Positions 31,811 through 43,800 of a stretch of 64,000 bases of DNA are shown here, one piece after another. Under the pieces are notes generated by a model. That model saw only the letters and a list, made by a program, of their open reading frames with translations, had not been told where the DNA came from and made no database searches. The position numbers were made by a program, and so were the translations under genes. The DNA comes from Gelatoporia subvermispora B (lineage: Eukaryota > Basidiomycota > Agaricomycetes > Polyporales > Gelatoporiaceae): the NCBI GenBank assembly GCA_000320605.2, contig KB445796.1:628374-692373 (forward strand). Direction: 5' to 3'. Numbering within the stretch: position 1 is the stretch's first letter; every line of letters begins with the position of its first letter.

Positions 31811-34800
31811 ATGCCCGCTGGCGGTGATCGCTCACCCATGCCTGCATGGACAACACTCAGAGGTACGTGAGGTTCTCTAGCGATCAATGCCGCGTCGACT
31901 GATGACATCTCAGATAGCAGTATAGTATCTGATCCATCTCGTGGAGAGAGGTCGCGTCAGGCGAGCACGCCGAGCGAGCTCATGCGAGACGAGTTGGAGG
32001 ATTCTGTTCCGCCGCCACCCCGTAAGCGAAAACCTAGGACGAGCGGAAGTGGTGACGAGGGCAACGGTACTAAGACGAAGAAGCGGGCAAGGATGCATGG
32101 AGAGGCTCCAGGGTCATCTGCTAGTCAAGGTGCTCGTCTTGATGACATCTTTCGCATCTAACGGCGTGTCAAGTTAAATGTTACTCGCGCAGCGCGTCCG
32201 AAGTCACGACCCGAGTTGGCAGTGAACATACCACCTGGATCTTCTGTGTCCGCCTCTTCTATCAGTCCAGTTACTCAGAAGAAGAAGAAGAAACGCAAGA
32301 TTTTGAACGAAGACGAACTTGCCGAACTCGCGCGACGCCCAGTGCCCTCGCTATCTGAGGACCCTGGTCCTTCGTCCTCTAGACCGGTCAAGATATTCAC
32401 ATCTTCTCAGCCTGTTGTCCCTCGTCCGTTCAAGCTGAGTGGGAAGAGCAAGGCTCAGGCGGCTAACGAGGACTCAGACGAAGCAGTGGTGATCCCGCGC
32501 AAGAAGTCTTCTGCGACTGCGATAGTCCCCGAACCCCCTGCAACCCAGCCTTCAGCGAGTACTTCCAAGCGGGCGAATCAAGTAATCGAAAATGAGAGAT
32601 ACGACCGGGAGTCAAATACCGGTACGGCGCCTTCGTCGGATACGGCTCGTTCGCGCCCTAGACCGACATCACTGGGAGACGCCGCCAAGTCTAGCTCTTC
32701 CATGAGAGGACCGCCGGCTACCCAACCAGTCTCATCCAGAAAGGAGTCATCTGGTTTGACCCTCCCCCAGTCTCAGCCAGCGTCCTCCGCACGCGCCTTG
32801 GGGAAACGTCGTCAGGCATCCTCAGACAATTCGAAGAGAGCTTCAAGTTCGTCTCGAGCATCTTCGCCTGAATTCCCGGAGAGCATTTCAGCGTCGGTCG
32901 CCGCTGACATGCGGAATAAGCAGGTCGCACGCAAGGTCCCGTCATCAGCCGCACGGCTCAAGAACGGGCCACAAAAGGAGAAATGGCAAAAGGGTCTCGA
33001 TAGTATGTCGTCTATGCGTTGATTATATTGTGTTGCATGCGCCTCATTGATATGCAGAGGGTATGAAACATCTGGAGAAGACGAATCAAGCAATCTCTTC
33101 TCGACCCAACGTGTCGACGCCGCCTCTCAGGCGTGATAGGACCCAGCAGGAGGTAATCGAACTATCAGATGACGACGCGCCTGTGAAGGCGAAGAGGACC
33201 ATAAAGGCCTCGAAGCCGTTGCGACCTGGTATGCGTCCACTCTCCAATTAGTGCTGAAAGAACTATGCTTATACGAGAGTAGCTACAAAACGTCCGCGCA
33301 AGACGGAGCCTGTCAAAATCTCAGATGAGATTATCATCATATCTGACAGTGATGAAGGCCCTTGCCCTCCGAGACCGTCGCAGGTCACTCTCAGGGTCGA
33401 TGATGACGGAGCTATCGTCCTCAGTGATGACGAAGCCGACGAGCCCGCTGCCCAGCAATCTGCTGCCTCTCCACCCGCTTCTCCTCACAAGCCCACCTCC
33501 GCATCCTCGCTTGCCCCACCCCGTTCTCCTGCTCCACCTTCGTCGCCGCCGCCGTTTGTGCGTGAACCGGACGACCTATTTGCGAATAATGGGCCCGAAG
33601 ATGTGCACCTTGGCCCTCCCCTAGAAGATGCCATAATCCCATCGGGGCCACTGGCGGACATCGGTAACGATACCTCCGAGTTGTTGGATGCTGACAATCC
33701 TGGCCTCGCGGAGAGGTTCCAGAGCTTAGGCCTGAGCCAATTTATCGAAGACGGTGTCCCTGTAGAGCAAGACGATGGCCTCGTTGAACACGAAATGACC
33801 TCCGAGTCCAATTCCGATCCCCCGACCTCTCTTCCGCCGTCAACCACGCCCGAAGCGATCTCGGAGGATCATATAGTGCTACCTTCAGGGGCCTCCGAAC
33901 CCGACATCTCTGAAATCCTGGCCGGGTCTCCCGCCGGTGTTGAGGCCCCGGATCGGATGGTTGATGAAGAAGTGAACGAGGAGGCGAACATTTCGCAGGA
34001 AACTGCAACATTTACAGTGACGGAGTCAACCGCGGCCGAGCCTGCTGTAGATCAATCGCTACGCGAAGATTCGCCAATGGAAGTTGATAGAATCGCTCCA
34101 CGGGATCCTGTGGCTGCTGAAGAACCAAGTAGCAGAGAGGACAACAACCGTCCTGGACTCACAACCCCCATTATCGACGTCCCGGTTTCGAGTACTCCGA
34201 ATAGTGCGCCCCTTCAAGCTCCGCCTTTCCAGGTGCAAACCTCTTCAGCACCAACCTCCCCAACGAGTAGCGTATACTCAACTCCGGGACGACGACCCAG
34301 GCCGCCTGAAGTCGGGATCACGTCGACCGTATTTGGGGGACCGGACGGGTTCTTCGTACAGGCGTTCAAGGCGCGCGAAAGGGCGCTATCTGCCTCCAAG
34401 AGTATGTCGACGCGCGAGACGTCGCAGGCGTCTACCACAGGTGATAAGCCTCCGACTGCCACATCTACGTCCAGCTATACCCACGGGCTTTCGTTACCGC
34501 GTTCTGGGCAGGCGGGCATTGCACGCAGTATACCATCACTTCCTATGCCTGCTGCTGTATCCCAGATAACTCCCGAAGCACCGACTCAGCTTGCACCCCC
34601 GGTACCTGATGGAGCTGAAATCCCGAGTGATGACATCCCCGACATCCCGTTCCCTTCGCCTCCTCGGAAAACCAAACCGACTTCCTTGTCTCCTGGTCCG
34701 AAACCGAGTCGGCCAAATATGGCATCACTCCGAAAGTCGTCGTTATCCCAAGTCATTAACCGCGCCTTTAATTCGAACGCGCGGAAGCAACCAGCTCACA

Positions 34801-37079
34801 AGAAGGAGGCGAAGATGATTGATTTGACGCTGGACTCGAGCGAGCCCTCCACATCTGCGCGGTCATCGCCTATACCCCCATCTGGTGGCAACGACGCCCA
34901 GAACGATGTAGCGAGGGAACATGAAGACGTCGTTATGGGCGGTAAGGATGTATACAACGTTGCTGGCATGGCTAGTAGCTTAATATTCTCCTTTCCAGAT
35001 GTGGCAGCGAGAGCTACCGAATCTGCTATTACCGTGAAGGAGATAAGTCAAGTGACGGTCAATTCTCCTTCGGTGGTCACGAACGTCCAGCAACCTAATG
35101 AGGCCGAGCGGCCAAAGAGACTGAGCTTAGACGTATTCCGACGACCGCGTGTACAGGATTCCTCGCTAGCAGTTGCATCCTCTGCTCAAGTGGTGACCAC
35201 AAGCTCCCAGGTCGAAAGCAGCGTAACGGTGACGGATACCCGAGTTACTATGGTCGAGGTCACTCGCTCTGAGGACATGACGTCCGTCCGTGTTGCCGAG
35301 TCGTCTGAGGCTTCAGCTTTGCAGAGCGACGATGAAGAGCGCGAATGTATCGACTTGTTGATGTATCCCGAAGACAGAAGCCTCGAGGTACGCTTACCGT
35401 TCTGGCTTAGAGTGGTGTATTTGAATGACGGCCTCGTGTCCAGACTTCCGAGGGAGATAGCAACTTCGTCATCCCGGTGGAGGTGCCCGACGTTCCTACA
35501 CCTGAAGACAGTCTTGTTGGAACGGAGCGGCCACGGCGCTCCTCGCGACTCTCACGAAGCTCTCGCAACTCATCATCGATCGAGCCGGCCGAGCTTGATC
35601 CGCTCATCCTGGCCCCCGAGCCCCGCATCGTGCAAGCGGATGTGGACGCCGAAGAGCAGCACTTCCGCGAGGTAGCGTCGCATCACGGGTTCAGCGTGAT
35701 CTCTTGGAGGGTGGACGCGAAGCAGATCTGCCAGCGGTTCCGCGAGTTCGCAGACCCCGCGAAGCGTGCGGAGGACATCCCGCACGAGTTGCAGGACCGT
35801 ATCAACGCACTGCCCGATGCGGCACGTCGTGCAAACGGGATGCAGGTCACTCTGTTCGAGGCGGCGATCGTGGACAACACGGTTGATGACGAGCCGGTCG
35901 CGCCGCCGATCCGTGTCGTAAACGAGGTCGACGATGAGCTCACTCCGCCATTCGAGTTTTATTATTCGAACCAGATGTGGCACCACCCGGACGTGCCACT
36001 ACCGGATGAGGAGAACCTGGAGGGCTGTGACTGCATCGGGACGTGTAATCCGATGTCGAAGACATGCTCGTGCCTGCAGCGGCAGCGTCGGGCGGTGGAC
36101 TTTGTTGATGGTTTCCTGTATGATACCAAAGGGAGGTTGTGGGTCCATGAATATCCCATATTCGAGTGTAACGCCCTGTGCGGATGTTCCGAGGACTGCA
36201 TCAATCGAGTATGTCTTCTTTCTCTCCTTAGATGCACTTACTCACCAGCTCATCTTTCAGGTGGTTCAGCACGGCCGGAAGTACGCGATTAATATTCAGA
36301 AGACGCCTAAAAAGGGATGGGGTAAGTGCTCGTCAAATGATCGATCGCATCTTCACATCTTATTTGTCTGCTAAGGTGTTTTCAACGGCGGACACAAGAA
36401 GATACCAGCTAACACATTCGTCGGCATATACGCTGGAGAATATATAACAGATGCCGAAGCTGAGAGACGCGGGGTGTAAGTTTGATGCGACAATTCTGTC
36501 AGCTTACTGGAGATTGACAAGTCGAACAGGAAATACAATAAGTTCGGAAGAACGTATCTATTTGACATTGACTTCTGGCATCTAAGGGCCGGCCTCGAAG
36601 ATCCAGAATCGTGGGATGTGAAGTATCTAGTCGATGCGTACCACGTCGGCAATGTGAGTGCAGCCCTTCCTACACCCGTCGTCATCGCTCACTGTACTGT
36701 ATTGCAGTTCACCCGCTATCTGGTAAGCACAATATCACAATCACATGTCTTGAGTACCGACATTTGCGTCTCAGAACCATAGCTGCGATCCGAATTGCAT
36801 CCTCAACCCGTGTTACATCAACGATGCCAATATCGACAAGCCACTCCTTGCGATTTTCACCTTGCGCGACGTTGAACCAAGAGAAGAATTATGCTTCTCT
36901 TATTATGGCTTTGACGACGACAATGATCCAGAAGGACAGGTAACATCTCTGGGCGCCGATTTCGATGACACTGCTAACATCTTTCAATGTAGAACAAGTT
37001 ATTCAATAATGATGACGCGGTGTACGTTGAATGCCAATGCGGAGCAGCGAAGTGTCGGGGTGGCATGTGGAAAGCGTGA
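31811..37079 (+). CDS. SUV39/Clr4-type histone H3K9 methyltransferase
   Basis: Predicted S-adenosylmethionine-dependent methyltransferase for histone H3 lysine 9. About 1,538 residues in 13 exons: 31811-31862, 31914-32129, 32193-33002, 33058-33228, 33280-34941, 34999-35387, 35444-36208, 36261-36321, 36376-36475, 36530-36653, 36708-36722 (15 nt), 36775-36939 and 36993-37079. The first about 1,100 residues are low-complexity, Ser/Pro-rich, with basic stretches ('KKKKKRK') that fit nuclear import. The C-terminus has a Cys-rich pre-SET ('GCDCIGTCNPMSKTCSC', 'FECNALCGCSEDCINR'), SET ('GWGVFNGG', 'NTFVGIYAGEYI', 'YLNHSCDPNC', 'EELCFSYYG') and post-SET ('CQCGAAKCRGGMW'). All motifs for cofactor binding are intact. 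No chromodomain is visible, unlike fission yeast Clr4. The 57-nt intron in exon 5 has a length divisible by three and could be retained. Several SUMO-interaction-like motifs occur in the tail. Confidence 0.9.
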
Positions 37080-37332
37080 TCACCGTACAATTGTCGTACA
37101 ATGATGTCTGTAAATGCTGCATATTATCTGTACATCCCTTTACAAGTTTTTTACTACGGGTTCTGAGTGTACCTGCTTTCGTTGTATGGATAATTCTGAC
37201 GATGCGCTGTGTTCTTATCTTCGCTCCATATATGCGGTAGTAAAGACCGTGGCTTCTCCTGCTTTCGTCCTCAGAAGGGCACATTAACTCTACAGTAATC
37301 AGCATTGCACATCTTTTGAATTTGTATCGTGT

Positions 37333-38229
37333 CTACAACGGCTCTATGTCCATGGCATCTTCGGGCGGCGGCGTCGCCAGGGGGCTTGTGTCCATCATGA
37401 CCTCGGTGTCTGAATCCAGCTCTGCAAACCTCTCCTCCAGCGGTATATCATCGAAGTAGTTCAGCACGGGTTCCGGTGTTGGCTCGTTTGCATCCGCTGC
37501 GACGTCCGGCTTGGGAATCGAGCGGAAGAGCACGAGCGCCTTGCTCGGGTCCGCGTGCACAGGGTTCCGCGCATATATTGGGAGGTCGTTGTGGCGCGCG
37601 ATGCGCTGGAGTAGCGCGGGGGACACGGTGACGTCCGCGAGATGCTCCGCCGACGCGTCCGCGTCCGAACCTTCGGTGTCCGAGTCTTCGAGGTCGGTGA
37701 CGACGATGCCTACGCGGCGGTCAGATGCGGAGCGGGATGGTACGGGATCGATGCACGCACGGTCTTTCTCGATCTCGTACCAGGAGGGGATCTTCATGCG
37801 CACGTCTTGTATCTCGGCCTGCTCCGGAGACGTTGGCTCTTCGACCGATTCAGGGAAGACGACAGTCGGATGGGGTGGCTGCGCAGCGTATACACCACTA
37901 GAGGTAGACGCATGCCATGGCGGCGGGCCTTGGAAGCTGTGTGTGGCTGGTGATGCGGTCGCGGCGCTGAGTGGAGTGTTCAGCAACGATATTGTCGGCC
38001 CGTGCGCGGAGGCGGGCGAGCGCTCGACGATGGCGTTCAGGTCGAGCTGGGCAAGCCCCTTTTCTAGTAGATCACACCTACGACGTTTTGTGCGCGGAGG
38101 TGACGGCGAGCGGGCGATGTGCTCGCTGCCGCTCGAGCTCTCAGAGTCGTCAGAGTGATCCTTGCGCTTGAGCGATGGCATACGGAACCAAGGGTGAGAC
38201 TGGTAGGAGGATGCTGCCCAGGTGGTCAT
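37333..38229 (-). CDS. Hypothetical acidic nuclear-type protein
   Basis: Single-exon frame of 298 residues, tail to tail with the SET gene and 253 bp from it. No known domain is recognised. Visible features are a basic cluster 'RTKRRRCDLLEKGLAQLDL' near residue 50 that fits a nuclear signal, Ser/Pro-rich segments, a central 'IPSWYEIEKDR', acidic 'DLEDSDTEGSDADAS' and a C-terminus with Asp/Glu clusters. An in-frame second Met ('MPSLKRKDH', residue 17) is a plausible alternative start. Codon use and the uninterrupted frame support a real gene. Function unknown. Confidence 0.72.
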   Translation of the reverse strand: MTTWAASSYQSHPWFRMPSLKRKDHSDDSESSSGSEHIARSPSPPRTKRRRCDLLEKGLAQLDLNAIVERSPASAHGPTISLLNTPLSAATASPATHSFQGPPPWHASTSSGVYAAQPPHPTVVFPESVEEPTSPEQAEIQDVRMKIPSWYEIEKDRACIDPVPSRSASDRRVGIVVTDLEDSDTEGSDADASAEHLADVTVSPALLQRIARHNDLPIYARNPVHADPSKALVLFRSIPKPDVAADANEPTPEPVLNYFDDIPLEERFAELDSDTEVMMDTSPLATPPPEDAMDIEPL

Positions 38230-38661
38230 GACCGGTCAGGTGAGGCGTGCGCGGTGCTTATAGTCAGAGAAGTTCAAGTTGAGAATATAAACGCGGAGGG
38301 CATGGGAAACAGAGTGTGGCTCTGGGAATTGATGAACGTCCAGTTCGCGGAGATGCGCGCTCGTCCGAGTTGGTCCCCGAACTTTCTAGCTTTGACCTCA
38401 TCTCATCATTTTGGCATTCGGTCACGTGACCGCGCTCAATGGGCAAATAAAATTTTGCGAAGGACTCCCGCCGAATGGAGAAAGTTTTGGGAGCAGCACT
38501 GTACAGTTTGCGCACACGGGAGAGCATGGAGCGGGACATCGCGCATGTTGAGATCATGGATCGTCTGAGCATTATCACATACGAGGAATGAATGCATATA
38601 AAACAACACGACTGCCGATGGCCGCATACACCCGCCCACACCAACATCCAAAGAGAAGAGC
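38230..38661. other. Region between the hypothetical gene and RPS18
   Basis: It holds the promoter of the minus-strand hypothetical gene (near 38,230) and the 3' UTR of RPS18. No other gene is seen. Confidence 0.45.
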
Positions 38662-39306
38662 TTAACCGCGCTTCTTCGACACACCGACGGTCTTCCCGCG
38701 ACGGCCTGTGCAATTGCGATTGTAAGCATCACACAACCCAAGTTGGACCGCCATGAATCCTTACCGGTGGTCTTGGTGTGCTGACCCCTCACACGGAGGC
38801 CCCAGAAGTGCCGCAGACCACGGTGGGCACGGATCTTCTTCAGCCGCTCAAGGTCATCACGGATCTTCGAGTCAACAGCGTTCGAGAGAATCTGCGAGTT
38901 CTTGCCGTCGACAATGTCCCGCTGCCTGTTCAGGAACCACGTCGGGATCTTGAACTGCGTAGGGTTTTGGATGATGGTGACAAGACGCTCGAGCTCGTCA
39001 GAGTTGAGCTCTCCCGCGCTACCCGCCCAGTCAATCTCGACAGCTCGCCTCTGAATATGAAGGTCTCCTCACCGCTTGTTCAAATCGACATCGGCCTTCT
39101 TGCAGACGATGTTGGAGTACCGGCGACCGACACCCTTGATCTCCGTCAGAGCGTACATGATTTTGCGCTTTCCGTCAACATTGGTGTTGAGAAGACGGAG
39201 AATGTGCTACACGTGCAAAGTTAGTCTTCCACGTATACGTTCATTTCTTGACGGTGCAGTAACGGACCTGGAACTGTTGGTGGGCTTCCGGGACGACGAG
39301 AGACAT
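38662..39306 (-). CDS. RPS18: 40S ribosomal protein S18 (uS13)
   Basis: Component of the head of the small ribosomal subunit, near the contact with the large subunit. Four exons, 39306-39268, 39206-39073, 39018-38765 and 38705-38662, give exactly 156 residues, the usual family length. It begins '[13 protein letters not shown]', has '[20 protein letters not shown]' and '[16 protein letters not shown]', and ends in the conserved basic tail '[19 protein letters not shown]'. Phases join cleanly. The start is fixed by the conserved first exon. The gene is strongly conserved and single in this window. Confidence 0.97.
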
Positions 39307-40887
39307 GGTGGCAACTGGCAGAGGCGGGTTCTCTGTCTGTTCGATAGGTCGTCAGCCTGGCTCACCCAACCTCATCCGCCCGCTCCGAGACCCATCCATC
39401 CCAAACTCCTCCGTTTTCGACCGGGAAAGACTCCAGAGAGCAGCAGGACGGCATGGACAGCATCTCGGCGGCGCAGCAGCATGGATGGATACTCACCAGA
39501 TGTTTGAGGAGGCCGGAGTGCTTGCTTGAGGGACGAGGGCGGCGACGAGGTCAACGGACTTTTCCGGCACCCTTCGCCGGCGCTTACCACATTAGGAAGG
39601 TCTAATCTCGCGCCACTCGTGGGCGCTCATTTGCCAGCTGGCACTTGTTCCAACGTCGCTCGAGCGGCAACCACGAAACTCTTTATTGTTGCTAAGGTCG
39701 TCGGGAAATGCATGAGGGAACGCGCAGAAGATACAAGCGTTCTCATATAGTCGGAAACGCTGACTTTCCCTTTACCACAGTATATCTTGCTCAATGTCAA
39801 ACACATGACCAACACTCGCAGACTTCCTCGACATTTAGCTATGACAGGCTCTGAGGCTCGCTGCATTGCTCCTGCTCTGAGGTCTTCTCACTGGCTGCTA
39901 TCGAATGATTGCGAATGACTTACTGCAGGCTATCACTCAAATGCCTCTTGCACGACAAAGCGATTACAATGTCTGCCCTAAAGCCCGGTCAAGGCGAAAT
40001 ATGATGGCCAGGCACGAATGTAGGCAACTCGGGAGTTTTCTTGCAGCTGTTTTCATGACGGGGGGCGTACCCTGCCGCGAAAAACACAAGGAGTCGGATC
40101 ACGGATTTCGAGCGGCGCACCTGTGCCGAGAATCCGAGATTCTCATCGGTGAGGTGGCCGTTTAGTACTCTAAGCCTCAAGTATCGCGATGGTGTCGGCG
40201 AAGGGAGTAGCAAGGGCCAATCACCTATAGAACGAGGCAATATGATCTATAATAGTCTCCTATGGTACTTCAAGGTAAATATCCCAGCTCAAAACCGAGT
40301 CCTAGGCCTTGCAGACAACATGCCCGGGCACGTCGCCCTGCCCCTTGCCTCCGCTGCGCTCAGCGGGCGCGCCGCTGGCAAGCAGATCGTACCTAGATCC
40401 TCCGAATTCCGTCAACTCAGATGTGTGTATTTTTTGCGACGAGGTACGCCCCTCGTTATGTTGAAAACAGCTGTGAGCGAGACGGCGATTGTGCTGAGCT
40501 CAGTCTACATGCTGGGCGTCATCTGCGGCTACTTGCGGCTTGGCAGAGAAGAGAATGAAGGAAGTGCGTGTACACGAGTGAACTCGTGGCACCGCGACAG
40601 AGGCCGGAGGAACGAGCTGTAATCAGCTGTATGCCAGGCGAGTCTGGCACAGTCAAACTCAGACCTGTGGCAGCGAGGCTTCAGACGTTTCTTCGGCTCC
40701 CGTCTGCCCGTGTTGTACTTGATCATCTGGCAGATTGAAGTACAACGAATGATACTAGTGACTGAGCATACACCGCGTTCATTTAGTAGTACATTGATGG
40801 CCTCATCATGTCCTGAACGATTCTGCAAGTCCTAGATCTCCCGCCATCCCATCGCGAGCAAGATTCCACCTGCCTCCCAAGTCGCCA
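39307..40887. other. Intergenic stretch between RPS18 and the STAND receptor gene
   Basis: The left end (about 39,307-39,550) is the likely promoter and 5' UTR of RPS18. A plus-strand frame at 40,149-40,622 (157 codons) has no recognised domain, biased composition or splice support and is left uncalled. Nothing else is supported. Confidence 0.4.
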
Positions 40888-43800
40888 CTACTTCGCGCCG
40901 TATGCAATAAGCAGACGCACGACTTCGGAATGTCCGCCGAGAGACGCCGCTTGGAGTGCAGACCCACAGGGACCGTCCGCCGCCTGGACATCCGCACCAT
41001 GCTCGAGAAGTATACGCACGACGTCGAGATGCCCATTTTGAGCTGCTGCCTGTAGCGCGGATTTACCTTCAGGATCTTTCGCATTGACGTCCACCCCATG
41101 CTCGATGAGTATCTCCATGACCTTGGGACGTCCAAGCACAGAAGCTGTGTGCAGCGTAGATACGTATTTGCCGCCTTGTTCGTCGGCACCCGCACCGTGT
41201 TCAAGGAGTAGATGCACGACATCAGGGTGTCTACACCGACACGCTGCGTGAAGTGCTGACCCGTGTTTGCTCTTCGCGTTAACGTCTGCGCCGCGCTTGA
41301 TGAATATACGCGCAACTTCGATTCGTCCATTTTGTGATGCTACTTCTAACATGGACCTGCCGTCGACGTCCTTCGCATTGACGTCCGCACCGTGATTGAT
41401 CAACAACTGTGCAATCATGGGGCGTTCAAGTACTGCTGCTGCTCGTAGCGCAGACCCATATTCACCACCTTCCGCATTGACGTTCGCACCGTGCTCTAGG
41501 AGCAGACGCACAACTTCGGGATATCTACCCGGAGCCGCCGCTTGGAGTGCAAATCCGAACTTTCCGCCCTTCGCGTTGACATCCGCACCGTGCATAAGAA
41601 GCACGCGGGCGACCTCGATGCGTCCATTCTCCGATGCTAATAGTAGCGGATGCTGTCCTTCAGCGTTCTTCGCGTTGACATCAGCACCGTGCTCGACGAG
41701 TAACCGGACAACCACAGGACGTCCATTCGCAGAAGCTGCGTGTAGCGCAGATCCGTGTACACCGCCCACAGCGTTGACGTTTGCGCCGTGTTCAATGAGC
41801 AGGCGCGTGATGTCCACCTGGCCCTGCGCAGCAGCTGCCTGAAGCGCAGTCCCATATTCGCCTCCCTCCATATTGACGTTCGCACCGTGCTCCACGAGTA
41901 GACGTGCAATCAAGGGATGTCCATGTACACAAGCTGCTTGCAACGCCGAACGATATTTTCCGCCATCGGCGTTGACATTTGCACCGTGATTGACGAGCAG
42001 GCGTACAATTTCGACATGAGCGTTCTGGGTTGCTAATTCAAGTGCAGGGCCGTTATACACGCCACCCTTCGCATTGACCATTACATGATGGACAACAAGA
42101 AGATGTTGCGCGATATCGTAAAGGCCGAATGCGGCAGCAACGTGGAGAGGATCAGCTGTGTGATATACGAAGCCCCCGACGACGCGAGATATCTGTACCG
42201 CGGCTGCAAGATGCTGCTTGTGTGGGTCAAACATGCGCCTCGAGGCATCTCGAAGGCGCACAGGCATGTCCCCGGCTTTCTCCACGTGGGTGACCCAGTG
42301 CACCGCGGCATATTTCGCTAGAGGGGACGAAGTCGTTCTGCGAGAGACATCGTCGGTAGGTCCACGGAATTGAAGCAAAGTACCCAGACAAGCGGTCGCC
42401 AGTGTTGAATGGGCATGTTTTGCGAGTACGTGGAACTGCCGCAGTGTGTCGTCCTTCTCGAGTGCAAGGCGCGTGGACGTAAGATACTCCTGAACTGATG
42501 AGTGGGAGAAGTTCACTGTTTGCGTCCTTCGATCGACGAGAATCATTGAGGAGCACAGGTATGAGAGAGCTCCCTCCGGATCAGAGGGACGCCAATCCGC
42601 CTTGACTCCCGGAGCAGCCAGAGACTTGAAGTCTATCGCGACGACTTCTGCGAGCTCGTTGATGCGAAGTGGGCGGGAGTATACTACAAGACACTGGAAT
42701 AGTCTGTGTGTATATTTCCAATTCTCCGTGTCCAGGTCCTTTAACATGCGCTGGTACGTCTCATCGAGTGTTCGCGGTAGATTCCGGAGGACTTGGCGAA
42801 TGTTTGCGCGTTGACAGCCGCGTAACATGTCGAGTTGGCAATATACCCATCGGAACCTGTGTATGTATGTATGTAAGAATATGCTGCTACAAATGTGGTG
42901 CATGTCTGGACAACGTACATTCCGTTCGCCTTCTCTGACAGCTCTTGCATCGCTAGAGCTTTGTCCTCCCCATTCCACAGTCGAAACCCAGGATCTGACT
43001 CCATGACGGAACGTACATAGGTAGCAATGTCCTGCGCCTGGCCACTCCCTTCGTGGAGTGTTATAGTGAGGGGGGAAAGTCGATCGAGAACGTCTCTGAC
43101 GTCGGGTTCAGGACGGCTAGTGAGGCATATGCGCACATTTTTGATCTGCCATCCGGTGATGCGCGTGATCAGCTCAAGCATTCGGGTGCGCATAGAGGGT
43201 ATCCCTGAGCTTGGACACTCATCCACTGCGTCAATTACGATGTACACGGAGTAATCCGCTGTTTGCTCCAGCATTTCCTGCAAACATTCTTCAAGCTCGT
43301 CATCGCTTGGTTGCTGTCCACCGTTGTCGTTCTTGCTATAAAGATGGGAGAGTATTTCTGTACAGACGTCCGATCGAGTTCTCGTGGGGATGCATAGGAC
43401 CAGGTGTGATAGAAGGCCCCGAACACTTTGTGTTGTGGAATCTGCGTAATCGCAGTAAAAGTAGATGAGAACGGACTTCAGCTGGACTATGCAGAGGCGC
43501 GCGAGGTCCTCAATAATAGCGGAGCTAATCAATTATGAGCGCAACGTGCAAGAATCAATATGAGGGTAGCGCGGACCACATAACGGTCTTGCCTGATCCA
43601 GCTGTGAGCTCCTTAGTCAGTACGATATTATGTATAGGGTTTGATCGAAAAACGCACGCTTGCCGTGAATCCATAGTAACGAACCCATTCTCTTCCATCT
43701 CTGCATTGGCTCACTCTCGATGAGCCAGCGCCCCGTACTCTTGTGGTACAACTTGATAGCCACATTATAGTACCTCGACGGATCTGGAGGGGAGAGCCAA

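Noticed and set aside
40149..40622. Plus-strand frame of 157 codons
   Set aside because: No recognised domain and no supporting splice or promoter signals.
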